64,000 nt of DNA. Source: Pyropia haitanensis. Lineage: Eukaryota; Rhodophyta; Bangiophyceae; Bangiales; Bangiaceae. The DNA lies in NCBI GenBank assembly GCA_008729055.1, contig SDUX01000003.1, positions 124,001-188,000 on the forward strand, given 5' to 3'. Below are positions 29,475 through 41,067 of this stretch, one piece after another. Numbering within the stretch: the first letter of the stretch is position 1; every line of letters starts with the position of its first letter. The notes under the pieces were generated by a model, which saw nothing but the letters and a program-made list of their open reading frames with translations, was not told where the DNA came from and did not search any database. The position numbers and the translations under genes are program-made.

Positions 29475-32180
29475 GGCAAACAGCGGGGCGATGGGGGCAG
29501 CGCAGGGGGGGGGGAAGAAGGAGGGCGACGGGCAAGGCCACGCACAGCCGCCGGCGGTGGGAAGCGGTACGCAACGGGGGGTGCCGGGGGGTGCCGCGCG
29601 TAGAGGCTGGTGGTGGGGGTGGGGATGGGGGTGTGGAGGCGGGCGTGGTGGGGGCGTCGGTGGAGGGGGTGCGCCCGCGCGTCGCGGCGCGTGCGGCGGC
29701 GGGGGGGGGGGGGGGGTGGGCGGTCTGGCGTTGGCGTTTTGTCCGTGCGCGCCGGCGGCAACGCCCTGGCGGGCGGCAGGCGGTGGCCATTGGCGGCTGC
29801 CGAGCCGCCTATAACCGCTTGTCGTTGCCGCACAGGGCGGCGGGGGGACAATGGGGGAGCGGTGGGCGGGGGGGGGGGGGGAGGAGGGGCGGGCTGCGCT
29901 CGAGGCGGCCCCCGTAGCCTCCCCCCCGCCCCGTCGACGCACCCCCCGCGCGGGCAGCGGGGCCGCCGCCGCCCCTGCGTCGCACCACCCGCACGGCGGG
30001 CGGCCGCCGCGGCAGCGGCGGCAGCGGCGGCAGCGCCGGTGGGTGTGGCGGCCGCGGCCTCGTGGCGGTGGCACCCGCCCGGCGGCTGCGGCGGGCGCTC
30101 GCTGGTGCCACGGCCGCCGACGGTGGAGGCGGCGGCGGCGGCAGCGGCGGCGGCGGCGGCGGGGTGCGGGTGTAGGGGGCGGGGGGGGGGGGGGTAGCGG
30201 GTGTCAAGCGCCGGCACGACGTGCGGCCGGGGGGAGGGGGGGGGGCAGGGCAAAGCGCGGGCGGCGAGGGGGGTGTGCCCAAACGGGGCGTGCGCGTTGC
30301 CGGCCGCCGGTGGTATCAGGCGTGTATCAGGGGGGGGGGGGGGGGGCGGGGGGGTCGCGCCCCGTCGAGGCGTCAGGGGGGGGGGGGGGGGGGAGGGTGG
30401 GGGAGGGGCGCCGCCGGCGGCGCGAGGATCCACGGGCTGTCAGCCCGCGGCGCCCGCGGTGGGACGCCGCCCGCCCCGCCGCGCGCGCGGCGGCGCGTCG
30501 GGGGCGGCGCCAGACGGGTGGTGGGTGGCGGGCCCTTGCCTTCCAGGCGGTGGCGCCGCCGGCGGGGCGCGGGCCTCGCTGGGAGGGGCGTGGGAGTGTT
30601 TTTTTTTGGGGGGGGGGGGGGGGGGAGGGGAGGGGACGACGCCACGCCCATGCCAGCAGGCTCCACCTGCACGGCGATGCGCGGGTGGGGGGGGAAGGAA
30701 GGGGGGGGGAGGAGAGCCGGCGGGGGGAGACGCGCCGCCGCCGGCACGCATCGGCGGGGGTGCAATGCAAGCACACGCCGTGGCCGCCGACGGTGGGTCC
30801 TTTGGGGCGCGCGTGACAGGGGAATTACAGCAAAGGATCGACGACTGATGGGCGGCAGGGGCGGCGGGGGGGGGGGGGGGGCTGTAAACGAGGAGGATGG
30901 AATGCGGCCCGCCCTTGGGGCGGAGGTGGACGGTAGCGAGTGGCCGCGATGGCGGCGGTGGTGGCGGTGGTGGTGGCGGCGGCGGCAGCGGCGGCGGCGG
31001 CGGCGCCGCGGGATGGCAAGGGGCGTGGAGGGGATACAGTTGCACCGCCGAGGGGTCGGACCGCCGCCGCCCGCCGTCACCGGCTCGGTTTGTGGCTGTT
31101 AGGGGGTGGGCGAGGGGGCTTTGGAGAGCCGGCGGAGCGGGGCGGGGTGGGGGGGGGGGGGGGGGGGGGTGCGTCAGGACCGTGCGCTTGCACCCGCCGC
31201 GCCCCTGCACGCTATCCACCCCGCCTCCGTGCACCCGCCGGTGGGTCCACCGCCCACGCCGCCGACGCGCGGTGGCCCGCACCGCCGCGCGCCGCCGCCG
31301 ACGGCGGACCCCCCCCCCCTGCGGAGCCGCACGAGGCGGGCCCGTTGGGTTGGCCACCAACCGGGCGGCCGGCGGCGCCAACACGCACCGGCCGTGCGTG
31401 TGCGTGCCGTCACGGCCACGGCTGCTGGTGCGCGGTCGCCGGGTGGAAGGGACCCAGCAGTGGCGGGGACGGGGAGGGGAAGGGGGGGAAGGGAGGGGGG
31501 GGGGGGGGGGTGGGGAGGCCGCTGCAGCGGCGGGTGGGACGTTGTGGGCAGCGCCGCCGCCGGCGGGTCGTGTGGACGGCGCCCGCCGCGTGTGGGGAGA
31601 CGCCCGCCGGCGGGCCCGACGCGAGCAACGGCGAATCGGGCCGCCCGTCGGCCGGCACCACCCACGGCACGGGTGGGGGAAGGAAACGGGCGGGGCGGGG
31701 AGGGGGGGGGGTGGGGGGGAAGCGACCAGCAAAGGGGTTTGGCGGGTGGTCCCTGCCGGCGGGCAAGTGCCCACACGATGGAGCGGGAATGGGGGAGGGG
31801 GGGGGGGGGGGGGGGGGGACAAGGGAGGGGTGCGAGGCAACGCGCACCGGGAGACGCGCGCGCCCGGGTGTGTGCTGTACACGCGTGCACGCAAAGCCGT
31901 GGCGCGCGTGGCGGGCGGCGGCCGGTCGTGGTCGTGGGCGGCCCGCCGCGGCGGTCGTGTCAGGACAATGACGCGGCGGGTAGCGGGCGTGGGCCGCGGC
32001 TGTGGCGGGCGGGGGGGGCGTGCCGGCCGTGACCGTCGGGGGAACGGCAGGCGTCTCGCGTGGGCGCCGCGGTTTGGTGCTTCTCGGTTGTTCCGGGGAC
32101 GCCGACCGCGACGCGCGGGCCACCAGTTGCACACGCGCTGGGGTAGACGACTGCAAAGAGGTAGTATTCCAAAGAAAACG
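29475..32180. other. GC-extreme gene-free region with poly-G tracts
   Basis: Very GC-rich DNA with G runs of 10-20 bases (for example 29,700-29,716, 30,331-30,347, 30,377-30,393, 30,608-30,625, 31,150-31,169 and 31,799-31,819). Frames are open on both strands from composition alone. None has recognisable domains, natural amino-acid composition or an intron pattern, so I call no gene. The promoter of the copy 2 multidomain gene should lie near 29,475-29,900. Confidence 0.5.
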
Positions 32181-32228
32181 ACCCACAACGGATCCGTCGT
32201 GTAGGTGGGCTACTAATCCGTTGTGGGT
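32181..32228 (+). repeat. 48-bp boundary motif, left copy
   Basis: Begins ACCCACAACGGATCCGTCGT and ends ATCCGTTGTGGGT. It is itself palindromic at its ends (ACCCACAACGGAT / ATCCGTTGTGGGT). Its reverse complement recurs at 39524-39571 with one mismatch. Weaker similarity continues about 25 bp outward on both sides. Confidence 0.88.
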
Positions 32229-33239
32229 CGCTCTGAGGGGTGTTGGGGGGGGGGAGGGGGGTGCGTCTGGGGGGGTTCTGGGGGGGGGGGGGGGGGGGAT
32301 TTACGGGGCAGAAATGGGGGGGGGATTTACTGGGCGCCCGCTTGGGGGGGATACTTATAGCGCGTTTCCACGGGGGCTCGGGGGGCCCATGGGGGGCTCA
32401 TGAAATGTTACGCGCCCAGCGTGAGCAGGGTGGCCCTCACGCCGTCCCTGCGAGTCGACCTGGGGGGGGGGCTCGTGTTTGTCTAGGGGAGCATGCGAAC
32501 GTTACACCTCCAGACCTCATCACAGCTGAACAGCTGCCAGATGTGGCGCCCAATATGTGTTGCTCTGTTTCTGACGAAGAGGCCCAGGGACACGTGACGA
32601 CTGTGGCGGTGGCCACTGTCCTCTGCAAAAGCAGAGGGGGTAGGGGGGGGGAGGCAGGAATCCGCATCTATCCTCAACCTGTGAAATTTCACATGGTAGG
32701 GGTGGGGGAGGGGGGGGGGGGGATGGGGTGGCCTCACAGGCTCCCACGTGGTTCCGTGGGACCCGCCACGTTGTCGCTCTGCGGCGGCGGTATTTGCGAG
32801 CGCACCATGGACGGGCTACTTGGCATGCAGCTGTCCTCCAGGGATACGGTGTGCATCCAGACTCTGAGTTGCGGGCTGCACACATGCGGCTGCCCGTCTT
32901 GGTGTGGCACGGGGGTACGTACGAACGGCGGGGCAGCTGCGTCGGGCCGCGGTGGCTGGGGGACAGCTTTGGCGTGCCATCCCGCCTGGGGGGGGGGTTG
33001 CTCCCTGCGGACGCGGCGCGACATTGCGCCGCGGGGGGGTGCACGGCGCCCAACGGCCGGGGATGGGGCGCCGCGCGGGCGGGGGGAGGCGCGCCGCACA
33101 GGAGAGGATGATGCTCAGGGCAAGTTCGTTGGTGCTGTGGCCGCTCGCCATACTCCTCCCCCCGCTACCCTCCGCCCCCCCCCCCTGGCTAACCCCCCCC
33201 CCCCACCCCCCGCCCTAAACTGCCTCTTCCCCGCTCGCG
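32229..33239. other. Poly-G-rich left flank of the large inverted-repeat segment
   Basis: Mixed sequence with many G runs and short AT-containing patches. No coding region can be supported and there is no clear counterpart in the right half of the segment. Confidence 0.4.
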
Positions 33240-34270
33240 CGGAGCCATGCATCCCCCCCAGATGGGGAGGCACTCCCCACGACCCCCCCCTGCCAGGCGC
33301 CAGCCCGGCCGCCGCCACCCCCAACGCACTCTCCACTCTTCGCAGCCGGCTGCCGCCCACGCCGCGCCCGGCCAACCCCGCCACCCCCGGCGCCAACGCA
33401 GACTGCTCCCTCTTCCCTCGGCTGCACCAGGTGCAACCGGCCCGCCGCCGACTGTCGTCTGCCGCCGCCAGCTGTCCCCATGGCCCCCACAGCCGCCGCC
33501 TGCATCCGCACTCCCCCCGCCGTCGCTCCATGCCGCCCCCGCCGGCTGCCGGCTGTCCCGGCCAGCTGCCCCCGCCGTCGCGGCGGCCGCCGCCGCCCAC
33601 TGTCGCTGCTGCCCCCGCCGCCGCCGCCGCCCCCTCCCGCCGCTGCACCCGTGGCGGCAGCGGCCGTCGCCGCCCGCCACCGCAGCGCCCGCGGCCGCGG
33701 CCGCCGTAGTCATTGCGGCGGCCGCGACGGCCGCCGCCACCGTTTTCTACCGCCGCTGCCTCCGCCACGGCGACGGCTGCCGCCGCCCGTCACGGCTGCC
33801 CCTCCCTGCCGACGCTACCATCGTGGCAGAGGCGGCGGCCGCCGCCGCCGCCCTCCACCGCCACTGCCCCCGTCGGTCAGGGGGGCCTGGCGCCCCTGCC
33901 GCGCTCTGCAGCTTCCCCCCCGGACGCCGCCGCGGCCGGCGGCCGCCGCCGCCGTGGTCAGCCGCCGCCTCTGACGCTGGTTGTGGCGGCCCGGCGCTGC
34001 CGCTGCGGGCTGCCGTCCTCCCCCCCCCGGCCTCCGCCGCGGCCGACTGCCACCGCCACCGCGGGCTGCCCTCTCTTTCCGTGGCCTCTGCCGCGGCTGG
34101 CTGCCGCCGCCGGTTGGGGCGACCGGCTGCGGCCGTCGCGTGCTACCGCACCCCCCTCATGCCGTTGCGGACTGCCGTCCCCCCCCCCCGTCTGCGCCGC
34201 GGCCGGCTGCCGCCGGCGCCACGTGCTGCCGCCCCCCTCCGTCACCTCGCGGCGAAGGGTTGGACGACAG
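33240..34270. repeat. C-rich (CCGCCGCCC/GGCTGCCGCC) low-complexity arm
   Basis: About 1 kb of CCG/GCC-rich sequence with repeated GGCTGCCGCC and CCGCCGCGGCCGG words. It mirrors, on the opposite strand, the G-rich satellite on the right side of the foldback and occupies the equivalent position. Confidence 0.65.
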
Positions 34271-34320
34271 GGCCAGACGACGATGGTGGGGGGGAAGGGG
34301 GAGCGAACGGCAAGACAACT

Positions 34321-36875
34321 GGTGACCAGCAACCCAGGTTGAACGAGGAGGTATTTGTGAGTAAAATGTGCAATAGCGATTATTCAACTGAGAACAATAC
34401 GTATATCCGCGACTTGGCTCACATCTCGTTGCATATCTAGGGAATAAAATGCGCCATTCGTCTCATGTGATAGGCTGTCACACGATCTCAGCCGTGCAAC
34501 CTGAGGAGTGCATCCCGAATTCATCATTGCTGGACAGACGATTACAATACTTGACTTGGCGAGTAACCTGGTCAGCGACTCGCGCGACTGCTGGGACACA
34601 AGCGGCTGAAGCGCCGGCGTCCGACGCCGCCCTCCACCCCGCCCTGTCGCCCGCTTCACCATTCCCCGGCCACCCAGCAGGCCGGGTGGATACACAAGCC
34701 TTTTTTACTTGTTCTATTCAGTTTTGAGTGCGCGCCTACAGGCGTCTGCTAGAGCAGAACCCCCAACGACCCCATAGACAGACACAATGCGTGCACCATC
34801 CCTCCTGGGCTCCGCAGCTCAGGGGCGCCTGTGACGGTGAAAAAACGGCTCGCTATGACATTTTAATCATCCCTGACGGTCTATGCCCCAGAAGAACGCA
34901 ACCGGTTGTGCAGACAGCGCGAGAAAGAGCCCCCAGTCTGCTTTATTTTCCTCAGTTGCCAAGTATAGGCCGGGGTACACAGTGGCATGAGAGCCCCACG
35001 GCGGGAAGAGATAGTCGATTCTGGGTAATATGATCATTATGAATCTATTGGTGCTCACATCCAGCGTCGTGCACCCGTACAGCCGACAGGAACAGCCACA
35101 GACTGGGTGGGTGAAGCGTTATAATCGACTCCTCCGAGCGATTGTGACCGTTATGGGTCTGCTTTTTTTAGTGAACCCTGAATCCAAAGGTACCTGGTGG
35201 CTATGGTGCCGTAATAATGCAAAGAAAGCTCACTGGAGCCCGCACATTGGCGACTAACTGACTGCAGATGGGGTGGTGGGCACTGTGACGCAGCTGGACG
35301 CGCCCACAGTGATGATAAGTGTGAAAAAAGCAGTGAAGGTAACTGGCTACACTGTCTAGATCTGACAGATGTAGGTTTTAGTGCATGAGAGCACTGTGGG
35401 GCATTGGACGGCCAGTCGAGGCGACCTGCCCAGAATGGCCACTTTGGGGGTCTGTATGACCCACTTCCCGACGTTTGCGAAAGCTTCTGAGCACATGACC
35501 GTGCTCAGTGACATCGATTTAGTCGATTGAGCATGCTTCAGAAAAGTTGGTGAAGTGGTCCCTGACTCGTGTTGCACGTGGTGAAGTGCCCTGTGCACAC
35601 TTCGGTGCAATGCATCACACGCCGCCACACCGCGTTTCAGAAAGTGAAGCAAAATTTTCTCAAGCTGTTCCCATCAGACTAAGTCGATGACGCTGAGCAC
35701 GAGTATGTGCTCAGAAAGTGTCGCAAACGTCGGGAAGCGGGTCATATGGGCCCCTAAAGTGTCCATTCTGGACACGTAGTCGCGACAGGCCGTCCAACGC
35801 CCCACAGTGCTCTCATCCTTCAAAAACTACATCTATCAGATCTAGAAAGTGTATTCAGCTACCTCCACAGCTGTTCGCACTCTCAACGGCGCTGTGGGCG
35901 CATCCAGCTGCGCCACAGTGCATACCACCGTATCAGCAGTCAATCAGTCACCAATGAGTGAACCGCAGAGTGCTTTCTTTGCATTTTTACGGCACGATGG
36001 CGTACAGGTACGTCTGCCCTCAGCGTTCACTAAAAAAAGCAAACCCATTATGCTCACAATCGCTCGGAGCGGGTGCCTATTGCGCTTCTGCCACCCCGCC
36101 TCTCGACAGTCCTGTCGGCCGTACGGGTGCACGACGCCGGATGTGTGCACCAATAGATTCAGCGTGATCCTATTACCCAGATATGACTACCTCTTCCCAC
36201 GGTGGGGCTCTCATCCACTCTATATCCAGGCCCATACTGCACAGCGGATGACAAAGAAGCTGACGGGAGGCACTTTCTTGCACTGTCTGAACAAACGATT
36301 GCGTTCTGCAGGATTACAAATGTCAAAATGTCCAAAGAGCCATAGCGAACAGTCTTTCACCGTCACAGACGCCGCTGAGCTACGGAACCCAGGGGGAATG
36401 GTGAGGACATGGCGCCCCTCCATGTGGTCGTTCGGGGCTGTGCTCTCCCAGATGTCGGCAGACCCGCACTCAAGACTGGATAGAGCAAGTAAATAAGGCT
36501 TGTGTATCCACCTGGCCTGCTACGTGGCCAGAAAATGGTGAAGCGGGCGACCAGGCGGGGTGGAAGGAGGCGTCGGGCGCCGGCGCTTCAGCAGTTGAGA
36601 GTACCACTGTTGGAAGAACACCCATCCTGGTCAACGACTTGCAACTGGCAACTCCCATGTCCAGCAAGAGTAAGTGTAGTATTGATTGTTCCAGATTCGC
36701 AGTTCAAATCGTGTGACAGCCTATCAGAACAGACGTACGTGACACTTGATTCGCCAAATAGGCCTAGAGATGTGTGTCAAGTCTGAAGTGTGTGTACTTT
36801 TGTTTTCACATCGAACAATCGCGGTGTGTAAGTTTTTCAAAATCCCTCTGCGTTCAAGCAGCGTGGCTGGTCACC
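34321..36875. repeat. 2.55-kb foldback (imperfect giant palindrome)
   Basis: The two halves are inverted copies around a centre at about 35,598. Matched pairs include GGTGACCAGC at 34321 with GCTGGTCACC ending at 36875; an exact 18-mer at 34469-34486 with its complement at 36708-36725; and about 90 bp at 35,430-35,520 with 35,680-35,770 (roughly 85% identical by eye). GC is far lower than in the flanking satellite arms. Each arm encodes a similar short peptide (TNRF...LPR.DYLFP.WGSH) but no long frame. It is best read as an old foldback/TIR-type DNA element or a remnant of an inverted duplication. Confidence 0.82.
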
Positions 36876-36879
36876 CCTG

Positions 36880-38918
36880 CCCCCGCAAGGCAGCGGCCGC
36901 TGCCGCCACGGGGGCAGCGGCGGCAGAGGGCGGCGGCAGCCATTGCCGCCGCGGCGAGGGCGGGGGCGGCGGCGCCAGCCGCCACTACGGCGGCGGGGGC
37001 CGCGGCAGCGGCGATGGCGAGCGGTGGCGGCAGAGGCAGCTGACAAAGAAAGCACGCGATTGACGGCAACAGGCAGGCGGCGGCAGCCCGCTGGCGACGG
37101 CAGCCCACTGGCGGCGGCCGGCAGCAACGGCGGCGGCGCCAGCGGCAGCCGGGCGGCAGCAACCCGGTGGGGGCGGCGGCGGTGGGGGCGGCGGCCAGGG
37201 GGGCAGCCCGGGCGGCAGGCGGCCGGCGGCCGGCAGCAACGGCGGCGGCGGCAGCGGCAGCCGGGGCGGCAGCAGCCCGCAGCGGCGGGAGCGGAGGTCG
37301 CGGCGGCGGCGGCGGGCGGCCGCGGGAGCGGCGGCGGCGGTGGTGGCGGCCGTGGCGGCGGGAGGCGGCGGCGGCGGCGGCCGCGGCGGCGGCGGCGGCC
37401 GCCCGCCGCGGCGGCCACGGCCCCCGGCCGCGGCAGCCGCGGCGGCCACGGCGGCAGCGGTGGCGGGCGGCGGCGGGGGCGGCGAGGGCCGCGGCTGAGG
37501 CGGCGGCGGCGGTGGCGGCGGGCGGCCGCGGCCGCCCGCCGCGGCAGCCGCGGCGGCGGCTGCGGCGGCGGGGGCAGCGGGCGGCGGGCTACCGCGGGGG
37601 CTGCGGCGGCGGTGGCGGCGGCGGCGGCGGCTGCGGGCGGCGGGCGGCGGGCGGCGGGCGGCCGCGGGGGCGGCGGGGGCGGTGGTGGGCGGCGGCGGGG
37701 GCGGCGAGGGCAGCGGCGGGGGCGGCGGCGGCGTGGGCGGCGGGCGGCGGGCGGCGAGGGCGGCGGGCGGCGGGCGGCCGCGGGGGCGGCGGGGGCGGTG
37801 GTGGGCGGCGGCGGGGGCGGCGAGGGCCGCGGCGGGGGCGGCGGCGGCGAGGGCGGCGGGCGGCGGGCGGCGGGCGGCCGCGGGGGCTGCGGCGGCGGTG
37901 GCGGCGGCCATGGCGGCGCGCGGCGGCGGCGGCGGCGGCGGGCGGCGGGTGGCGGGCGGCCGCGGTAGTCGCGGCGGCCACGGCGGCGGCGGTGGCGGCG
38001 GGCGGCCGCGGCCGCCCGCCGCGGCAGCCGCGGCGGCCGCGGCGGCGTCGGTGGCGGGTGGCGGCGGGGGCGGCGAGCGCCGCGGCGGGAGCGGCGGCGG
38101 CGAGGGCGGCGGGCGGCGGGCGGCGGGCGGCCGCGGGGGCTGCGGCGGCGGTGGCGGCGGCCATGGCGGCGCGCGGCGGCGGCGACGGCGGCGGGCGGCG
38201 GGCGGCGGGCGGCCGCGGTAGCCGCGGCCGCCACGGCGGCGGCGGTGGCGGCGGGCGGCCGCGGCCGCCCGCCGCGGCAGTCCCGGCGGCGGCGGCGGCG
38301 GCGGCGGCGGCCGGCGGCGGGGGGCGGGAGGCCGCGGGGGCGGCGGCGGCGGTGGCGGCGGCCGTTGCGGCGGGTGGCGGCGGCGTCGGCGGCGAGGGCG
38401 GCGGGCGGCCGCGGCCGCCCGCCGCGGCAGCCGCGGCGGCGGCTGCGGCGGCGGGGGCGGCGGGCGGCGGGCGGTAGGCGGCCGCGGGGGCGGCGGGGGC
38501 GGTGGCGACGGCGATGGCGGCGCGTGGCGGCGGCGAGGGCGGCGGGCGGCGGGCGGCGGGTGGCCGCGGCAGCCGCGGCGGCCACGGCGGCGGCGGTTGC
38601 GGGCGGCTGCGGCCGCCCGCCGCGGCAGCCGCGTCGGTTGCGGCGGCGGCGGTGGCGGGCGGCGGCGGCGGCGGCGGCGGGCGACGGGCGGCGGGCGGCG
38701 GGCGGCGGGCGGCGGGCGGCGGGCGGCCGCGGGGGCGGCGGCGGCGGTGGCGGCGGCCATGGCGGCGGGCGGCGGCGGCGGCGGCGGCGGGCCACGGGCG
38801 GCGGGCGGCGGGCGGCGGGCGGCGGGCGGCGGGCGGCCGCGGGGGCGGCGGCGGCAGCCGCGGCGGCGGTGGCTGCGGCGGTGGCGGCGGGAGGCCGCGG
38901 CCGCTCGCCGCGGCAGCC

Positions 38919-38958
<40 letters not shown>

Positions 38959-39130
38959 GCGGCGGCGGGCGGCGGCGGCGGGCGGCGGGGGGCGGGCGGC
39001 CACGGGGGCGGCGGTGGCGGGTGGCGGCGGCAGTGGCGGGGGCGGGGACCGCGGCAGCCGGCGGCTGCCGGCGGGGGTGGTGGCGGGTACGCCACCAGGC
39101 GCGCGGGCGGCGGGGCCCCCACCAGGCAGC
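36880..39130 (+). repeat. GGC/GCGGGCGG satellite with higher-order structure
   Basis: About 2.2 kb made almost only of G and C. The building words are GGCGGGCGGC, GGCCGCGGGGGCGGCGG and GGCCGCCCGCCGCGGCAGCC. The longest of these recurs near 37,535, 38,005, 38,262, 38,410 and 38,610. A CCATGG-containing block recurs at 37,908 and 38,161 (253 bp apart), so there is a higher-order unit of about 250 bp. Open frames here are compositional and encode only Gly/Arg/Ala or Pro/Arg/Ala. Confidence 0.85.
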
Positions 39131-39523
39131 GGTAGCGCGCGCTGGTGCGACGCTGTGGCATCCACCCTGTCACACCTCCCTCATCACATGTCCGTGTGAA
39201 GCGCCGCATGTGTGACAAGCGCGTGCACATCCGCAATTTTGGGTACAACATCGCAGATGTGTGATGCACCAGCGGGGGGGAGCGTAACGAGCTCCAGCGT
39301 TACAGGGGGAGCTCCCCCCGTCGGTTGCTCCCAGTACTGGACAAATGCACTCCGCTATGGAGTTGGAACCAGGGATGTACTCGTTTCTGTAGAGATCGAG
39401 GTGGATCTGGGGAGCTGGAGGAGATCGTCGGCACCCCTCCAGGCACGCTGGAATGGGCTGTCGGGAATGTATTGGGTGTAACTAGTTTCCAAGTAGACCC
39501 CCTCTCACAGTGTGGGGGACAGC

Positions 39524-39571
39524 ACCCACAACGGTTTAGTAGCCCACCTACACGACGGATCCGTTGTGGGT
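39524..39571 (-). repeat. 48-bp boundary motif, right (inverted) copy
   Basis: Reverse complement of the motif at 32181-32228 with a single mismatch (AAACC for TAACC in the centre). The two copies are 7.3 kb apart in inverted orientation, as terminal or subterminal inverted repeats of a large element would be. Confidence 0.88.
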
Positions 39572-39872
39572 CCAGATTCTTTGACGTACTACATGACTGC
39601 AAAAGTCGAGCCCGCACGGCGGCAGACGGCAGACGACCGCGAGTCGGGGAATCCTTCCTTCGCATGCAATGCATTGGAGTAGAGCAAGTAGCCTGTCGCA
39701 AATGTATTTACAAATCGAAACGGGGCCGAGGAGTAAGATTTCACGCTGAAGGCGGACTCTGCGCCAGAGTGGGAACGACAGCGGCGGCTGAGTGCCATCT
39801 TGCTCCTGTGTGCGCCGTTGCAGGGACACTGCTGACATCTGCTCACTGATCCGACCACCTCCACCCGCCATC
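39572..39872. promoter_or_regulatory. 5' flank of the Maf gene
   Basis: Three hundred bases between the right boundary motif and the Maf start codon, with moderate GC. It should hold the Maf promoter. No specific element is recognisable. Confidence 0.4.
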
Positions 39873-41067
39873 ATGATTATTCAGCACATGGCCACCCTCA
39901 ACAGCAAGCGCATCGTGCTCGCCAGTGGGAGCCCGCGGCGTCGCGAGATTCTCACCGTCCTAGGTACGCTTCTTTATCGGCTGCCCGTCGTGATGTTGCT
40001 TCAGCGCGTGATCCCTCGGAGTTTCGTATTGTTCATGTCTGTGCCCGACGAAGGTTCGAGTACTCTGACATCAAACGCCTTGAACGCCTGAATCGATGGT
40101 GACATGACGTGACGTCTGAGTTTGGTTTGGGACGTACGTGGTCGCATCTGTGGAATGTTCTTCGCAGGCCTGTCACATGAGGTGTGCGTGAGCTCGTTCG
40201 AGGAGAACCTGGACAAGGCGTCTTTCCCCACTCCGGCAGACTACGCTCAGACGAACGCGACGTCGAAGGCTGCAGCAGTGGTGGCAGACTTCGCCTCCGC
40301 TGCACGTGGGGGTGATGGTCGCCCTGTGGACCTCGTGATTGGGTCTGACACGGTGGTGGTTGTCGACGGCCACATCCTGGAAAAGCCGCGCTCGGAAGCT
40401 GCGGCCTTCGACATGCTGTCTACGCTCAGGTATGTCGACGGCGTGAGAGGTCCGATGCATCTTCATGGTGTTCTCATGCGGAGTGACACCCAGACTCATT
40501 GACAGAGTCACTAAACTGATTGGTGCTTTGGATTGTGAGCGTGCTCTGGTAGACATTGTGTTTTGGTACCGCAGCGGGCGAGAGCACGAGGTTATCTCGG
40601 CGGTCGCACTATTCACACCGTCGCGTAGCAGTGTGACCTCACCTGCGGCTGCGTTTAGTGAGAGCACGAAGGTGCGCTTCGCGCCGCTGTCAGTCGAGAC
40701 GATCGCGGCGTACATTCGCACGGGTGAACCGACGGACAAGGCTGGCGCCTATGGGATCCAGGTACGTGGAAGTAAGACGCATTTACCGTGGACTGCGAAA
40801 AGTCGGAGCAGGTGGCCTTGTGGGGAATTGTTGCGTCGTGAGTGTATGCCTTGCTTGGCTTAGATATCTGACTTGAGCATGGCATTCGATACATTTGAGC
40901 TTTTGTGTTAATCTACTTGCCGCTTCCCCTTCATCCAATGTCACATACAGGGTATTGGTGGATCTTTCGTGTCGGGCATTTCTGGTTGCTACTACAATGT
41001 CATGGGTTTCCCACTGCATGCGTTTACGAAGGCTCTCGTGGGTCTTCTGGACGCTGGTGAGATCTAA
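39873..41067 (+). CDS. Maf-family nucleoside triphosphate pyrophosphatase
   Basis: Four exons: 39873-39963, 40168-40429, 40575-40761 and 40951-41067, giving 218 aa. Exon 1 carries the phosphate-binding ASGSPRRREIL (S18-R24). Exon 2 carries the catalytic-base region VIGSDTVVVVDG (D91) and EKPRSEAAAFDML. The exon 2/3 junction restores LSGREHEVISAVAL, equivalent to the family's LSGK.H.V.TGVAL. Exons 3/4 restore AYGIQGIGGSFVSGI and YYNVMGFPL. Maf/ASMTL proteins hydrolyse dTTP/UTP or modified nucleotides to monophosphates and so sanitise the nucleotide pool. Donors are GTACGC, GTATGT and GTACGT. The gene is noticeably less GC-rich and more intron-rich than its neighbours and sits in a lower-GC block extending to 43.5 kb. 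ATG 39873 or the ATG five codons later could be used. Confidence 0.93.

Noticed and set aside
30440..32188. 582-codon minus-strand frame
   Set aside because: Pro/Arg-rich, crosses several poly-G runs, no natural-looking protein segment.
36837..39269. 810-codon and 726-codon frames in the G-rich satellite
   Set aside because: They encode almost only Pro/Arg/Ala repeats from a tandem satellite; no start context, domain or intron.
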